Part shown: one piece after another, positions 28,106 to 38,563 of the stretch
How the letters are laid out: every line of letters starts with the position of its first letter
How positions within the stretch are numbered: the stretch's first letter is position 1
NCBI RefSeq assembly: GCF_019396325.1
Contig: NZ_JAHKRO010000023.1
Coordinates: 29,699 to 93,698 of the forward strand
DNA length: 64,000 nucleotides
Source of the DNA: Nonomuraea ceibae
GTDB taxonomy: Bacteria; Actinomycetota; Actinomycetes; Streptosporangiales; Streptosporangiaceae
Direction: 5' to 3'
Made by a program: the position numbers and the translations under genes
Notes under the pieces: model-generated
Seen by the model: the letters and a program-made list of their open reading frames with translations, nothing else
The model's database searches: none
What the model was told of the DNA's origin: nothing

Positions 28106-28759
28106 TCAGCCGTGCTGCTCCAGCAGCCGGCGCGCGTCGGGGTCGTGCCGGGCGGCGACGCCGAGCAACGCCACCATCTGCTCGACGAGCATGCGTTCGA
28201 GCGTGGCCCGCTCGATGTCGCGGTGCTCCAGCCAGTCGAGCCCCGCCGTCTCCACCGAGGCGATCCATGAGCGCAGCGTCGCCCGCAGCACCGGGGTCGG
28301 CTCCTCGACGCGCATCTGCCGCTGGACGAGCCGGAAGAGCCGCTGCCGGACCCCGTCGACGATCTCCCCGACCTCGCCGGTCCGGTTGGCCGGCCCGCCG
28401 CGCAGCAGCGCCGCGAACCCCGCCGCGTGCTCTTCCACGAAGTCGAAGTAGCGCCCGAGCCCCGAGGCCAGCTCGCCGAGCAGACCGGCGCCGTCATGCG
28501 CGCGCGGCCGCGCCTCCCGCAGCCGCGCCTCCAGCTGGCCGGCCGCGCTTCTCAGCGCCGCCACGTAGAGCTCCTGCTTGCCGCCGAAGTAGTGATAGAC
28601 CAGCGCCCGCGACGCCCCGGCCGCCGAGGCCACGTCGTCGATCGTGACGTCCTCGGCGTCCCGGGCGCCGAACAGCTCCAGAGCCGCCGCCATGAGCTCC
28701 TCGCGCCGCCGGTCGACGCTCAGCCTGCGCCGGGGCGGACGCGCCGTCTCGGGTGTCAC
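28106..28759 (-). CDS. TetR/AcrR family transcriptional regulator
   Basis: 217 residues. N-terminal helix-turn-helix: TIDDVASAAGASRALVYHYFGGKQELYVAAL, the classical TetR signature. The C-terminal half (YFDFVEEHAAGFAALLRGG) resembles regulators of the TetR_C type common in actinomycetes. The GTG start follows GATACT by 8 nt on the minus strand. It is divergent from a LacI-type gene and has no enzyme or pump next to it, so its target is not evident; the two regulators share about 120 nt of promoter DNA. Confidence 0.85.
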   Translation of the reverse strand: MTPETARPPRRRLSVDRRREELMAAALELFGARDAEDVTIDDVASAAGASRALVYHYFGGKQELYVAALRSAAGQLEARLREARPRAHDGAGLLGELASGLGRYFDFVEEHAAGFAALLRGGPANRTGEVGEIVDGVRQRLFRLVQRQMRVEEPTPVLRATLRSWIASVETAGLDWLEHRDIERATLERMLVEQMVALLGVAARHDPDARRLLEQHG

Positions 28760-28881
28760 CCCTGCACAGTATCCGAGCCCTGACCAGTGGAGATCGGGTC
28801 GTTGGCGACAAGGCCGTACCCTGCGGCGAACTCGATCGTTTGGTGGTACAGGTGCCCAACTTCGCATCGCGGGGGAGACAC

Positions 28882-29934
28882 ATGTCAGGACCGCCCGTCA
28901 AGACTCCGACCATCACCGACATGAGAGAGGTAGATACGCTGCCCCGGCCCAGGCCCACCATCCGCAACGTCGCCGAACGAGCCGGCGTCTCGAAATCGCT
29001 GGTCTCCCTCGTGCTGCGCGGATCCCCGCACGTGAGCGAGCACCGGCGCCAGGCAGTGCTCCAGGCCGCCCGCGAGCTCGGCTACCGGCCGAACGCGGTC
29101 GCCCGCAGCCTGGTCGAAGGCCGTACTCACCTCGTCGGCGCGCTCGTCGCCGACCTGCACAATCCCTTCTACGCCGAGTTCCTCGACGGCCTGCAGGAGA
29201 GCCTGCACGGCGACGGGTTACGCATGCTGATCGGCAACAGCCAGTGGGATCCCGCCTTCGAGGACGAGGCCGTGGAGGCCTTCCTGGAGCTGCGGGTCGA
29301 CGGGCTGGTCCTCCTGGGCATCCCGCCGACCAGCGCCACCCTGATCGAGGCGACCTCCTACACCCCGACGGTCGTCGTCGGGGAACGTGACATCGAGCTC
29401 GAAGGCGTCGACATCGTCGTCGACGACGACCGGCTCGGCGCCCGGCTGGCCATCGACCACCTGGTCGAGGCCGGGCACAAGCGCATCGCGCACATCGAGG
29501 GCCCGCGGCCCTCCCGCTGCGAGGGCTACCTCGTGGCCATGCGCAGGCACTCCCTCGCCCCGTACATCATGGTCGAAGCCGCGGAGTCGACCGAGAACGG
29601 CGGCCACGACGCCGCCATCGCCCTCCTGACCCGGGACCCCAGGCCCACGGCGATCTTCGCCGCCAACGACGTGCTCGCGCTCGGCGTGCTCTCCGCCGCC
29701 ACCGAGCTGGGCCTGCGCGTCCCCGAAGACCTCTCCGTGGTCGGCTACGACAACACCCACCTGTCGGCCTCGAACCACGTCTCGCTCACCTCGGTGGACC
29801 AGCCGCGCCGCGCCATGGGCCGGTCGGCCGCCACGCTGCTGAGCGACCGCATCTCCGAGCCGGGCAAGGGCGCCCGGTTGCGCGAAATCACGCCCGAGCT
29901 GATCGTGCGCCGCAGCACGGGTCCGGCCCAATAG
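28882..29934 (+). CDS. LacI family transcriptional regulator
   Basis: 350 residues. DNA-binding head TIRNVAERAGVSKSLVSLVLRGSPHVSE followed by the hinge helix RRQAVLQAARELGYRPNAVARSL, then a periplasmic-binding-like sugar domain (LVGALVADLHNPFYAEFLDGLQ to DNTHLSASNHVSLTSVDQPRR). The ATG after GGGGGAGACAC is preferred; this leaves an about 30-residue extension before the helix-turn-helix, and a second ATG 13 codons later is possible. Probably senses a carbohydrate. No sugar transporter is adjacent; the nearby hexosaminidase is one candidate target, which is speculative. Confidence 0.9.
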   Translation: MSGPPVKTPTITDMREVDTLPRPRPTIRNVAERAGVSKSLVSLVLRGSPHVSEHRRQAVLQAARELGYRPNAVARSLVEGRTHLVGALVADLHNPFYAEFLDGLQESLHGDGLRMLIGNSQWDPAFEDEAVEAFLELRVDGLVLLGIPPTSATLIEATSYTPTVVVGERDIELEGVDIVVDDDRLGARLAIDHLVEAGHKRIAHIEGPRPSRCEGYLVAMRRHSLAPYIMVEAAESTENGGHDAAIALLTRDPRPTAIFAANDVLALGVLSAATELGLRVPEDLSVVGYDNTHLSASNHVSLTSVDQPRRAMGRSAATLLSDRISEPGKGARLREITPELIVRRSTGPAQ

Positions 29935-30052
29935 CGGGCCAAAGCTGGGTCAACACGCCCCGTGACCGCGCCCCCCGGCTGTTTACTCGTCAGGGTCATG
30001 CTAATTGTGGCCGGATTCGGTCCGGCCACGATCTGATCCGGGGGGAACAGTC

Positions 30053-30301
30053 ATGCGTGATCCGGAACTGGTGTCCTGCGCCCAGCGCGCGGCGGCCGAG
30101 CTCGAACGCGCCTGGGCGCAGTGGCGGGCCGGGCGCGGGCGGGGGACGGACGTCGGCGCGGAATCCGTGGCCAGCTACGTCGCACACTCCCTCGACCACC
30201 CGTGGGGCCGCCCCCGCGTCGTGCTCGGCCTGGACGCCGAGGACGCGCGGGAGCTGGCCGCCCTGCTGCAGCGGCAGGAGGTCGGCGAACACGTCTGGTG
30301 A
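30053..30301 (+). CDS. Small conserved hypothetical protein
   Basis: 82 residues, RDPELVSCAQRAAAELERAW at the start and DDxx-free, Ala/Arg-rich helices throughout, ending LQRQEVGEHVW. No membrane segment or known domain. ATG is selected because GGGGGAACAGTC precedes it; a 7-bp hairpin (GGCCGGA with TCCGGCC) lies in the leader. Same strand as the following amidase (47 nt apart). Function unknown. Confidence 0.6.
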   Translation: MRDPELVSCAQRAAAELERAWAQWRAGRGRGTDVGAESVASYVAHSLDHPWGRPRVVLGLDAEDARELAALLQRQEVGEHVW

Positions 30302-30348
30302 GGCGTTTCGCGGCTCCCCGGGGGCGGGTTTCACGTAAGTTGGAGCCC

Positions 30349-31209
30349 ATGCGCGCTCTACCCGCCTCCGTCCTGGCCGCCTGCGGCCTGATCGTCTCCG
30401 CGTGCGGCGGCGCCGGTTCCGGCGGGACCGCCGCCGGTCAGGCCGCCAACCCGGCCGCCACGCAGGCGGGCTCCCAGGCACGCACCCCGGCCGTCGTCAC
30501 GGACGAGTCGGGCACGCCCGCCCCCGCCGAGCGGGCCCCGGCGCCCAAGCCGCTGGAGGGCAAGACGGTCGTCATCGACCCCGGCCACAACGGCGGCAAC
30601 GCGCGCAACCCGAAGGCGATCAACCGCAAGGTCAACGTGCTGACCCAGTGGAAGGCGTGCGACACGACGGGCACCGCCACCAACGACGGCTATTCGGAGG
30701 CGGCCTTCACCTGGGACGTCTCCAAGCGGCTCGTCAAGATCCTCAAGAACCGCGGCGCCACGGTCAAGCTCACCCGCTCCAGCAACACCGGCGTCGGGCC
30801 GTGCATCACCGAGCGGGCCGCCATCGGCAACCGCAGCAAGGCCGACGCCGCGATCTCGGTGCACGCCGACGGCTCCGCCCCGGCCAACCACGGCTTCCAC
30901 GTGATCATGCCGAAGAAGATCAACGGCCCGGTGGACCCGGTGGTCAAGCAGTCGTCCGACCTGGGCGTGGCCGTGCGTGACGCCTTCCGCAAGGGCACCG
31001 GGCTGCCCTACTCCACCTACATCGGCAACAAGGCCCTCGACTACCGCAACGACCTGGGCGGGCTCAACCTGTCGACGGTGCCGAAGATCTTCGTCGAGTG
31101 CGGCAACATGCGCAACGCGGCCGAGGCGGCCAAATTCCGTGACGCCCAGTTCCGCCAGCGCATCGCCCTGGCTTTGGCCAACGGTTTGCAGCACTATCTC
31201 ACTACATGA
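30349..31209 (+). CDS. N-acetylmuramoyl-L-alanine amidase, lipoprotein
   Basis: A 286-residue Amidase_3 zinc enzyme that cleaves the amide between MurNAc and the stem peptide. The N terminus is a lipoprotein signal with lipobox VSAC (cysteine at about residue 19), followed by an Ala/Pro/Gly linker to residue 65. The catalytic domain shows VVIDPGHNGG, SVHADGS and FVECGNMRN, giving the zinc ligands and catalytic glutamate. GGAG lies a few nt before the ATG. Its TGA overlaps the start of the hexosaminidase gene (ATGA), so the two are coupled and probably act together on peptidoglycan turnover. Confidence 0.92.
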   Translation: MRALPASVLAACGLIVSACGGAGSGGTAAGQAANPAATQAGSQARTPAVVTDESGTPAPAERAPAPKPLEGKTVVIDPGHNGGNARNPKAINRKVNVLTQWKACDTTGTATNDGYSEAAFTWDVSKRLVKILKNRGATVKLTRSSNTGVGPCITERAAIGNRSKADAAISVHADGSAPANHGFHVIMPKKINGPVDPVVKQSSDLGVAVRDAFRKGTGLPYSTYIGNKALDYRNDLGGLNLSTVPKIFVECGNMRNAAEAAKFRDAQFRQRIALALANGLQHYLTT

Positions 31210-32792
31210 TTCCTCGCCCATCGCTGCACAACCCGCTCTCCGGCTCCTATGAGCTCGCCGCCGGGGCCACCGTCTCCGGCCCGCTGATCGAGCCCGTACG
31301 GACCGCGCTTCCCGGACTGGACCTGCTGCCCGGTGACGACGGCGCCGTCGCCACCCGGCTCGACCCCGCGCTGGGCGCCGAGGCGTACCGGCTGTCGGTC
31401 GGCTCGCGCGGCGTCGAGATCGCCGCGGGCGGCCGGGAGGGGGCCTTCTACGCCGCCCAGTCGCTGCGCCAGCTCCTGCCCGCCGACGCCTACCGGTTCG
31501 GCGCCGGCCAGGTGTGGAACGTGCCCGGCGTGCGGATCGAGGACGCGCCCCGGTTCGCCTGGCGCGGCCTGCACCTGGACGTGGCCCGGCACTTCTTCCC
31601 CAAGCGGGAGGTCATGCGGCTGCTGGACCTGATGGCCGTGCACAAGCTGAACCGGCTGCACCTGCACCTGGCCGACGACCAGGGCTGGCGGGTGGAGAGC
31701 CGGGCCTATCCCCTGCTGCACGAGGTCGCCTCGCACCGGCCGCGCACCGCGACCCACTTCTACCGCGAGCCCGAGGCGTACGACGACATCCCGCACGGCG
31801 GCTACTACACGCTGGCCGACCTGGCGGAGCTGGCCGCGTACGCGCGCTCCCGGGCGGTCACGATCGTGCCGGAGATCGACGTGCCGGGGCACGCCTCGGC
31901 GATCCTGGCGGCCTACCCGCAGCTCGGCGCGACCGGCGAGCCGCACGAGGTGCTGGACCGGTGGGGCATCTCCCCCGCGATCCTGTCGCCGCTGCCGCCG
32001 ACGGTCGAGTTCCTGACGACGATCTTCGACGAGCTGCTCGGCGCGCTCGGCGAGACGCCGTACGTGCACATCGGCGGCGACGAGGTGGTGCTCGACCAGT
32101 GGGCCGCCTCGGCGGAGATCACCGCCTACGGCGAGTCGCTGGGCCTGGCGGGCGCCAACGACCTTCAGGCGTGGTTCCTGCGGCAGCTCGCCGACGCGCT
32201 GGCCGAGCGCGGGGCGCGGGCCGTGGTGTGGGACGAGGCGTTCGTCAGCGGGCGGCTGCGCCAGGACACGGTGGTGATGCCGTGGCGCGGCATGAACGTC
32301 GGCCGCCGCGCCGCCGCCGCCGGCCACGACGTGGTGGCCACGCCGGTGTTCCCGCTCTACTTCGACTACGCGGAGGCCGCCTCGGCGGAGGAGCCGATGG
32401 CGATCGGCGAGACGATCACGGTCGCGGACGTGGCCGCGTTCGAGCCGGCGCCGGCCGAGTGGCCGGAGGAGGAGCGGGCGCGCGTCATCGGCGTGCAGGC
32501 GCAGCTCTGGAGCGAGCGGGTGCCCGACGGCCGGGTGCTCGACTACCGGCTGTGGCCTCGTACGTGCGCGCTGGCCGACGTCGCCTGGGGCGGTGGCGAG
32601 GGCTTCACCGAGCGGCTGGAGGCGCACCTGGGCAGGCTGGACGCGCTCGGCGTCGAATACAGGCCGCAGGCGGGGCCGCGCCCGTGGCAGCGCCGCCGTC
32701 CGCACCGGCCGGGCGTCGTCGACGTGACGGCGGTGCTGGCGCGCATCGACGGCATGACGCACGACGCGGAGTCGACCCGCCCCAGCGTCTGA
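31206..32792 (+). CDS. Beta-N-acetylhexosaminidase, GH20
   Basis: A 528-residue family 20 glycosidase releasing terminal GlcNAc/GalNAc from chitin- or peptidoglycan-derived glycans. An N-terminal GH20b-like domain spans about residues 10-105; the TIM barrel begins at FAWRGLHLDVARHFFPK, with HLHLADDQGWR and the catalytic Asp292-Glu293 pair in HIGGDE. No signal peptide is seen, so it is probably cytoplasmic or released without the Sec pathway. Overlap with the amidase gene implies cooperation in recycling of wall fragments. Three nt separate its stop from the convergent recD2 stop. Confidence 0.92.
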   Translation: MIPRPSLHNPLSGSYELAAGATVSGPLIEPVRTALPGLDLLPGDDGAVATRLDPALGAEAYRLSVGSRGVEIAAGGREGAFYAAQSLRQLLPADAYRFGAGQVWNVPGVRIEDAPRFAWRGLHLDVARHFFPKREVMRLLDLMAVHKLNRLHLHLADDQGWRVESRAYPLLHEVASHRPRTATHFYREPEAYDDIPHGGYYTLADLAELAAYARSRAVTIVPEIDVPGHASAILAAYPQLGATGEPHEVLDRWGISPAILSPLPPTVEFLTTIFDELLGALGETPYVHIGGDEVVLDQWAASAEITAYGESLGLAGANDLQAWFLRQLADALAERGARAVVWDEAFVSGRLRQDTVVMPWRGMNVGRRAAAAGHDVVATPVFPLYFDYAEAASAEEPMAIGETITVADVAAFEPAPAEWPEEERARVIGVQAQLWSERVPDGRVLDYRLWPRTCALADVAWGGGEGFTERLEAHLGRLDALGVEYRPQAGPRPWQRRRPHRPGVVDVTAVLARIDGMTHDAESTRPSV

Positions 32793-32795
32793 CGG

Positions 32796-34937
32796 TCACG
32801 GCGCGGCGAGCTGGAGCGCCAGCCGGTGGGACAGGGCGGTGTTGCGCCGCCCGCCCAGCCGGTGCACGGCCAGCTCCAGCGCGTCGCGCCCGCCGACCAG
32901 CACCACCCATGCCTTGGCCCGGGTGACCAGCGTGTAGAGCAGGTTGCGGCGGAGCATGACGCCGCCCGCCTCGGCCACCACCGGCGCCACCACGAACGGG
33001 TATTCGCTGCCCTGGGCCCGGTGGACGCTGATCGCGTAGGCGTGGGTGAGCTCGTCGAGCTCGTCGAAGGTGTAAGGGACGGCGCGGCCGTCGTCGGTGC
33101 GCAGCTCGACGAGCCGTTCGCGCGGGTCGACGGCGGTCACGGTGGCGGTCTCGCCGTTGAAGACGCCCTTGTCGTAGTTGTTGCGGATGGGCATCACCCG
33201 GTCGCCGGGCCGGAAGACCGACGGGCCCGCCCAGTGTTCGGCGACGCCCTCGCGGGCCGGGTTGAGCCGGTCCTGGAGGCGGCGGCCGAGCTCGGTGGCG
33301 CCGGTCTCGCCCCGGCGCATCGGGCACAGCACCTGCACCTGGCCGGGCTCGACGCCCTGTTTGCGGGGGATCGCCTCGGTGGCCAGCTCGATGACCCGAT
33401 CGGCCACCTTGACCGGGTCGTCCAGCTCCTCGAACCAGAAGCCGCCCCCGCCGGGCAGGTCGGGCAGCTCGCCGGCGCGGATGCGGTGGGCGGCCCGGAC
33501 GATGCCGCTGTCGTGGGCCTGCCGGAACACGTGGGTGAGCCGCACGCGCGGCACCTCCGGCACGCCGAGCAGGTCGGCCAGCACCCTGCCGGGGCCGATG
33601 CTGGGCAGCTGGTCGCTGTCGCCGACGAACAGCAGGTGGCTGCCCGACGGCACGGCGGCGGCCAGCCGGGTGGCCAGGTGCAGGTCGAGCATCGACGCCT
33701 CGTCCACCACGATCAGGTCGGCCTGCGCGGGGTCGTCGGCGAACAGCGCGCCGTCGTCGGGCTCGGCGCGGGCGGACAGCAGCCGGTGCACGGTCATCGC
33801 GGGCAGCCCGGTCAGCTCCGACAGCCGTTTGGCGGCCTTGCCGGTCGGCGCGCACAGCGTCACCGAGCCGCCCATCGCCCGCACGGTCGAGGCGATCGCC
33901 GCCACGGTGTGGCTCTTGCCGCAGCCCGGCCCGCCGGTCAGCACGGAGACAGTGCTGGTCAGCACCAGGTTGACGGCGGCGCGCTGGTCCTCGTGCAGCC
34001 GCTCGTCCTCGGAGTAGGGGCGCATCCGCAGCGTCGAGCGGGCCCGCAGCAGCCTGGCCAGGTGTCCGGCCAGCGCCACCTCGCGGCTGTGCTCCTGCTT
34101 GCCGTAGACGACGAGCCGGCCCGGGTCGGACGGCGACGGCTCGACGACGACGCGCCGTTCGGCGCTGAGCGCGTCGACGGCCCGCCTGACCGGCCGCTCG
34201 TCCTGCTCGACCAGCGCCACCACCTGGGTGACCAGCGCGTGCAGCGACAGGAAGCAGTGGCCACCGCCCGCGGCCGCCGCCTCCAGCCGGTCGAGGACCG
34301 CCGCCCGCAGCCGCGCCGGGCTGCTCTCGGGCACGCCGGAGCGCAGCGCGATGCGGTCGGCCGTGTGGAAGGCGATGCCGCGCACCCGGCCGACGAGCTG
34401 GTAGGGGTCCTTGGTCAGCACGTGGAGGGCGTCGTGCCCGTACGCCTGGTAGAGCTTGGCGGCGAGCAGCGGGCTGACGCCGAACCCCTGGAGGGCGACC
34501 ATGAGCTCGGCCACGGCCTTCTGCTCGGCCCACGCCTCGACGATCTGCGCCTGGCGGATCGCGCCGATGTTGACGACCTCGCGCAGCCGCTCGGGCTCGG
34601 TGTCGATGACCTTGAGCGTCTGCTCGCCGAAGTGGCTGACGATGGCGTGGGCCAGGCGCGGGCCGACGCCGCGGATCAGGCCGGAGCCCAGGTAGAGGGT
34701 GATGGCGCGGACGGTGGAGGGCGCGACGCGCTCGCACTGCTTGACGGCCAGGCGGCGGCCGAAGCGCGGGTGCGACTCCCACGCGCCGGCGAGCTGGAGC
34801 CGCTCCCCCGGCTGGACCCCGGCCAGCGGCCGGCCCGCGGCGACGAAGGAGCCGGCGTCGTCGGAGCTCATCCGGGCCACGGTGTAGTGGTCGTCGTCGA
34901 CGAAGACGAGCTGCTCGACGGAGGCCTCTACCTTCAC
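32796..34937 (-). CDS. recD2: RecD2-type SF1B DNA helicase
   Basis: A 713-residue 5'-3' helicase of the stand-alone RecD2 class, not part of RecBCD. N-terminal OB-like segment, then helix-hairpin-helix repeats (GSGLIRGVGPRLAHAIVSHFG), then the helicase core: Walker A GGPGCGKS (about residue 345), DEAS Walker B (VVDEASMLD), GDSDQLPSIGPG, and the C-terminal UvrD-like block containing YAISVHRAQGSEYP. GTG start is 6 nt after TAGTCT on the minus strand, consistent with a leaderless promoter of its own although pyrD is only 53 nt upstream. Role in DNA repair is inferred from the family. Confidence 0.9.
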   Translation of the reverse strand: MKVEASVEQLVFVDDDHYTVARMSSDDAGSFVAAGRPLAGVQPGERLQLAGAWESHPRFGRRLAVKQCERVAPSTVRAITLYLGSGLIRGVGPRLAHAIVSHFGEQTLKVIDTEPERLREVVNIGAIRQAQIVEAWAEQKAVAELMVALQGFGVSPLLAAKLYQAYGHDALHVLTKDPYQLVGRVRGIAFHTADRIALRSGVPESSPARLRAAVLDRLEAAAAGGGHCFLSLHALVTQVVALVEQDERPVRRAVDALSAERRVVVEPSPSDPGRLVVYGKQEHSREVALAGHLARLLRARSTLRMRPYSEDERLHEDQRAAVNLVLTSTVSVLTGGPGCGKSHTVAAIASTVRAMGGSVTLCAPTGKAAKRLSELTGLPAMTVHRLLSARAEPDDGALFADDPAQADLIVVDEASMLDLHLATRLAAAVPSGSHLLFVGDSDQLPSIGPGRVLADLLGVPEVPRVRLTHVFRQAHDSGIVRAAHRIRAGELPDLPGGGGFWFEELDDPVKVADRVIELATEAIPRKQGVEPGQVQVLCPMRRGETGATELGRRLQDRLNPAREGVAEHWAGPSVFRPGDRVMPIRNNYDKGVFNGETATVTAVDPRERLVELRTDDGRAVPYTFDELDELTHAYAISVHRAQGSEYPFVVAPVVAEAGGVMLRRNLLYTLVTRAKAWVVLVGGRDALELAVHRLGGRRNTALSHRLALQLAAP

Positions 34938-34990
34938 GCCCGGAGACTAACCCGCGGCTACGACAGTCGAGGGCGTCCCCGGGGCGCCGG

Positions 34991-36043
<1,053 letters not shown>

Positions 36044-36049
36044 CACGGG

Positions 36050-36700
36050 TCAGGCTACCAATCCAGCCTCGTGGGCGATGATCGCGGCCTGTACGCGGTT
36101 GCGCACGTCGAGCCGGGTGAGGATGGCGCTCACGTACGCCTTGACCGTGCCCTCCACGATGTGCAGCGTGCGGGCGATCTCCGCGTTGGACAGGCCCGCG
36201 CCCAGCAGGGCCAGCACCTCACGCTCGCGATCGGTCAGCCCGGCGATGCGGTCGCGGGCGGCGGAGCCGCGCGCCATCCGGCCCCCGGCCAGCTGCTCGA
36301 TGACCCGCTGGGCGACCTTCGGCGACAGGTACGCGGCGCCGCCGGCGACGGCGTGCACCCCGGCGATCAGCTCGCGCGGGTCGCCGGACTTCAGCAGGAA
36401 CCCGTTCGCGCCCACGTCCAGCGCCTTGGCGATGTAGTCGTCCTCGCCGAACGTGGTGAGCATCACCACCGCCGTGCCCGGCGCCGCCCTGCGGATCTCC
36501 GCCGCCGCCGCGAGCCCGTCGAGCCTCGGCATGCGGATGTCGAGCAGCGCCACGTCCGGATGGTGGCTGATGGCCAGGTCCACCGCCTCGCGGCCGTCGC
36601 CGGCCTCCGCCACCACCTCCAGGTCCGGGTCGGAGGCGAGGATGGCCCGCACCCCGGCGCGGATCATGGCCTCGTCGTCGGCCAGCAGTATGCGAATCAC
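36050..36700 (-). CDS. NarL/FixJ family response regulator (orphan)
   Basis: 216 residues: receiver domain with the acidic pair D8-D9, phospho-acceptor D54 in ALLDIRMPRLDG and conserved Lys in FLLKSGDP, then a LuxR-type helix-turn-helix (LTDREREVLALLGAGLSNAEIARTL). GTG is chosen rather than the ATG 21 nt upstream, because that ATG would overlap the start codon of the divergent tautomerase gene and lie in the shared promoter. No sensor kinase gene is adjacent; pyrD follows after 6 nt. Target genes unknown. Confidence 0.85.
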   Translation of the reverse strand: MIRILLADDEAMIRAGVRAILASDPDLEVVAEAGDGREAVDLAISHHPDVALLDIRMPRLDGLAAAAEIRRAAPGTAVVMLTTFGEDDYIAKALDVGANGFLLKSGDPRELIAGVHAVAGGAAYLSPKVAQRVIEQLAGGRMARGSAARDRIAGLTDREREVLALLGAGLSNAEIARTLHIVEGTVKAYVSAILTRLDVRNRVQAAIIAHEAGLVA

Positions 36701-36719
36701 ACGCTCTATATTGGCCGAC
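36701..36719. promoter_or_regulatory. Compact divergent promoter of tautomerase and response regulator
   Basis: TATATT (36707-36712) ends 7 nt before the tautomerase ATG. The same six bases read on the minus strand as AATATA end 6 nt before the response-regulator GTG. Both genes thus appear to use one shared -10 block, and only 19 nt separate the two start codons. Confidence 0.5.
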
Positions 36720-37094
36720 ATGGCACAGGTGAAGGTTTACGGGCGCAGGGACGTGTGGGGCGGACACCAGAAGGAGGTCTCCGACCTGCTCCACCAGTGC
36801 GTGGTCAAGGCGTGGGGGCTGCCCGAGGACAAGAGGTTCCACCGGTTCCTGCTGCTCGACGCCGACGACTTCATCTGCCCGCAGCGCGGCGACGGTTATC
36901 TGATCATCGAGATCGTCTGCTTCACCGGCCGCAGTGACGAGGCCAAGCGCGCGCTGATCCGCGAGATCTACGACACGTTGCCGTATCCGAAGCAGGACGT
37001 GGAGATCACCATCATCGAGATGCCGCAGGTCAACTGGGGCATCCGGGGCGTTCCGGCGGACGAGTTGACGCTGTCCTACCGGGTCGAGGTATAG
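36720..37094 (+). CDS. Tautomerase-superfamily homologue lacking Pro1
   Basis: A 124-residue protein resembling the Tautomerase_2 group: two beta-alpha-beta halves, with [20 protein letters not shown] and [21 protein letters not shown] at the expected places and [14 protein letters not shown] near the end. The family uses an N-terminal proline (residue after Met) as catalytic base; here residue 2 is Ala and no Pro-encoding alternative start is visible. Either the activity is lost or changed, or chemistry has moved to another residue. The ATG follows TATATT by 7 nt. Confidence 0.72.
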   Translation: MAQVKVYGRRDVWGGHQKEVSDLLHQCVVKAWGLPEDKRFHRFLLLDADDFICPQRGDGYLIIEIVCFTGRSDEAKRALIREIYDTLPYPKQDVEITIIEMPQVNWGIRGVPADELTLSYRVEV

Positions 37095-37135
37095 CGCGTC
37101 AGGACCGTGCGCGGGCGGGCGGTATGGTCCGAGTC

Positions 37136-38515
37136 ATGAGCACAGACTATGACGTCGTCGTTCTCGGCGCCGGTCCGGGAGGATACACGGCCGCCGTCCG
37201 AGCCGCCCAGCTCGGGCTGCGCACCGCGGTCGTCGAGGAGAAATACTGGGGAGGCGTCTGCCTGAACGTGGGCTGCATCCCGTCCAAGGCACTGCTGCGC
37301 AACGCGGAGCTGGCCCACATCTTCACCAAAGAGGCCAAGACCTTCGGCATCAGCGGCGAGGTCAGCTTCGACTACGGCGCGGCGTTCACCCGCAGCCGCA
37401 AGGTGGCCGACGGCCGGGTCAAGGGCGTCCACTACCTGATGAAGAAGAACTCCATCACGGAGTACGACGGCCGGGGCACCTTCCTCGACGCCAACACGCT
37501 GCAGGTCAACGGCGAGACCATCACCTTCCGCCACTGCATCGTCGCCGCCGGCGCCACCACCCGGCTGATCCCCGGCACCCAGCTCTCCGAGCGCGTGGTG
37601 ACGTACGAGGAGCAGATCCTCTCCGAGGACCTGCCGTCCAGCATCATCATCGCGGGCGCGGGCGCCATCGGCGTCGAGTTCGCGTACGTGCTGCACAACT
37701 ACGGCGTCAAGGTCACCATCGTCGAGTTCCTCGACCGGATCGTGCCGCTGGAGGACGAAGAGGTCTCCGCCGAGCTGGCCAAGCGCTACAAGCGGCTCGG
37801 CATCGAGGTGCTCACCTCCACCCGCGTCGACAACATCGAGGACACCGGCTCCGCCGTCAAGGTCACCGTGTCGCGTGACGGGCAGCAGCAGGTGCTGGAG
37901 GCCGACAAGGTGCTCCAGGCGATCGGCTTCCAGCCGCGCGTCGACGGCTACGGCCTGGAGAAGACCGGCGTGCAGCTCACCGACCGGGGTGCCATCGCGG
38001 TCGACGGCCGCTGCCGCACGAGCGTGCCGCACATCTTCGCGATCGGCGACGTCACGGCCAAGCTCATGCTCGCGCACGCCGCCGAGTCGATGGGCATCAT
38101 CGCCGCGGAGACGATCGGCGGGGTCGAGACCATGGAGCTCGACTACGTGATGATCCCGCGCGCCACCTACTGCCAGCCGCAGGTGGCCAGCTTCGGCTAC
38201 ACCGAGACGCAGGCCCGTGACCTGGGCTATGACGTCAAGGTGGCCAAGTTCCCGTTCACCGCGAACGGCAAGGCGCACGGCCTGGGTGACTCGGCCGGCT
38301 TCGTCAAGATCATCAGCGACGAGAAGTACGGCGAGCTGCTCGGCGCCCACCTGATCGGCCCCGAGGTCACCGAGCTGCTTCCGGAGCTCACGCTGGCCCA
38401 GCAGTGGGACCTCACGGTGCACGAGGTCGCCCGCAACGTGCACGCCCACCCGACCCTCGGCGAGGCGGTCAAGGAGGCGATCCACGGCCTGTCCGGTCAC
38501 ATGATCAACATGTGA
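37136..38515 (+). CDS. lpdA: Dihydrolipoyl dehydrogenase (E3)
   Basis: FAD-dependent disulfide oxidoreductase that reoxidises lipoyl groups of 2-oxo acid dehydrogenase complexes and the glycine cleavage system. 459 residues: FAD-binding [18 protein letters not shown], redox pair C42/C47 in [16 protein letters not shown]-binding [18 protein letters not shown], and the C-terminal His-Glu dyad in [11 protein letters not shown] is 7 nt after TATGGT (37123-37128), marking a leaderless promoter; the in-frame GTG upstream lies inside that -10. It most likely serves the E1-E2 operon at the left end of the window, as in mycobacteria where lpd is also unlinked. Confidence 0.95.
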   Translation: MSTDYDVVVLGAGPGGYTAAVRAAQLGLRTAVVEEKYWGGVCLNVGCIPSKALLRNAELAHIFTKEAKTFGISGEVSFDYGAAFTRSRKVADGRVKGVHYLMKKNSITEYDGRGTFLDANTLQVNGETITFRHCIVAAGATTRLIPGTQLSERVVTYEEQILSEDLPSSIIIAGAGAIGVEFAYVLHNYGVKVTIVEFLDRIVPLEDEEVSAELAKRYKRLGIEVLTSTRVDNIEDTGSAVKVTVSRDGQQQVLEADKVLQAIGFQPRVDGYGLEKTGVQLTDRGAIAVDGRCRTSVPHIFAIGDVTAKLMLAHAAESMGIIAAETIGGVETMELDYVMIPRATYCQPQVASFGYTETQARDLGYDVKVAKFPFTANGKAHGLGDSAGFVKIISDEKYGELLGAHLIGPEVTELLPELTLAQQWDLTVHEVARNVHAHPTLGEAVKEAIHGLSGHMINM

Positions 38516-38563
38516 GCCCGACGGCCGGGACGGCCTGCCCGGCGACCGGCGCCGTCGTGGCCG

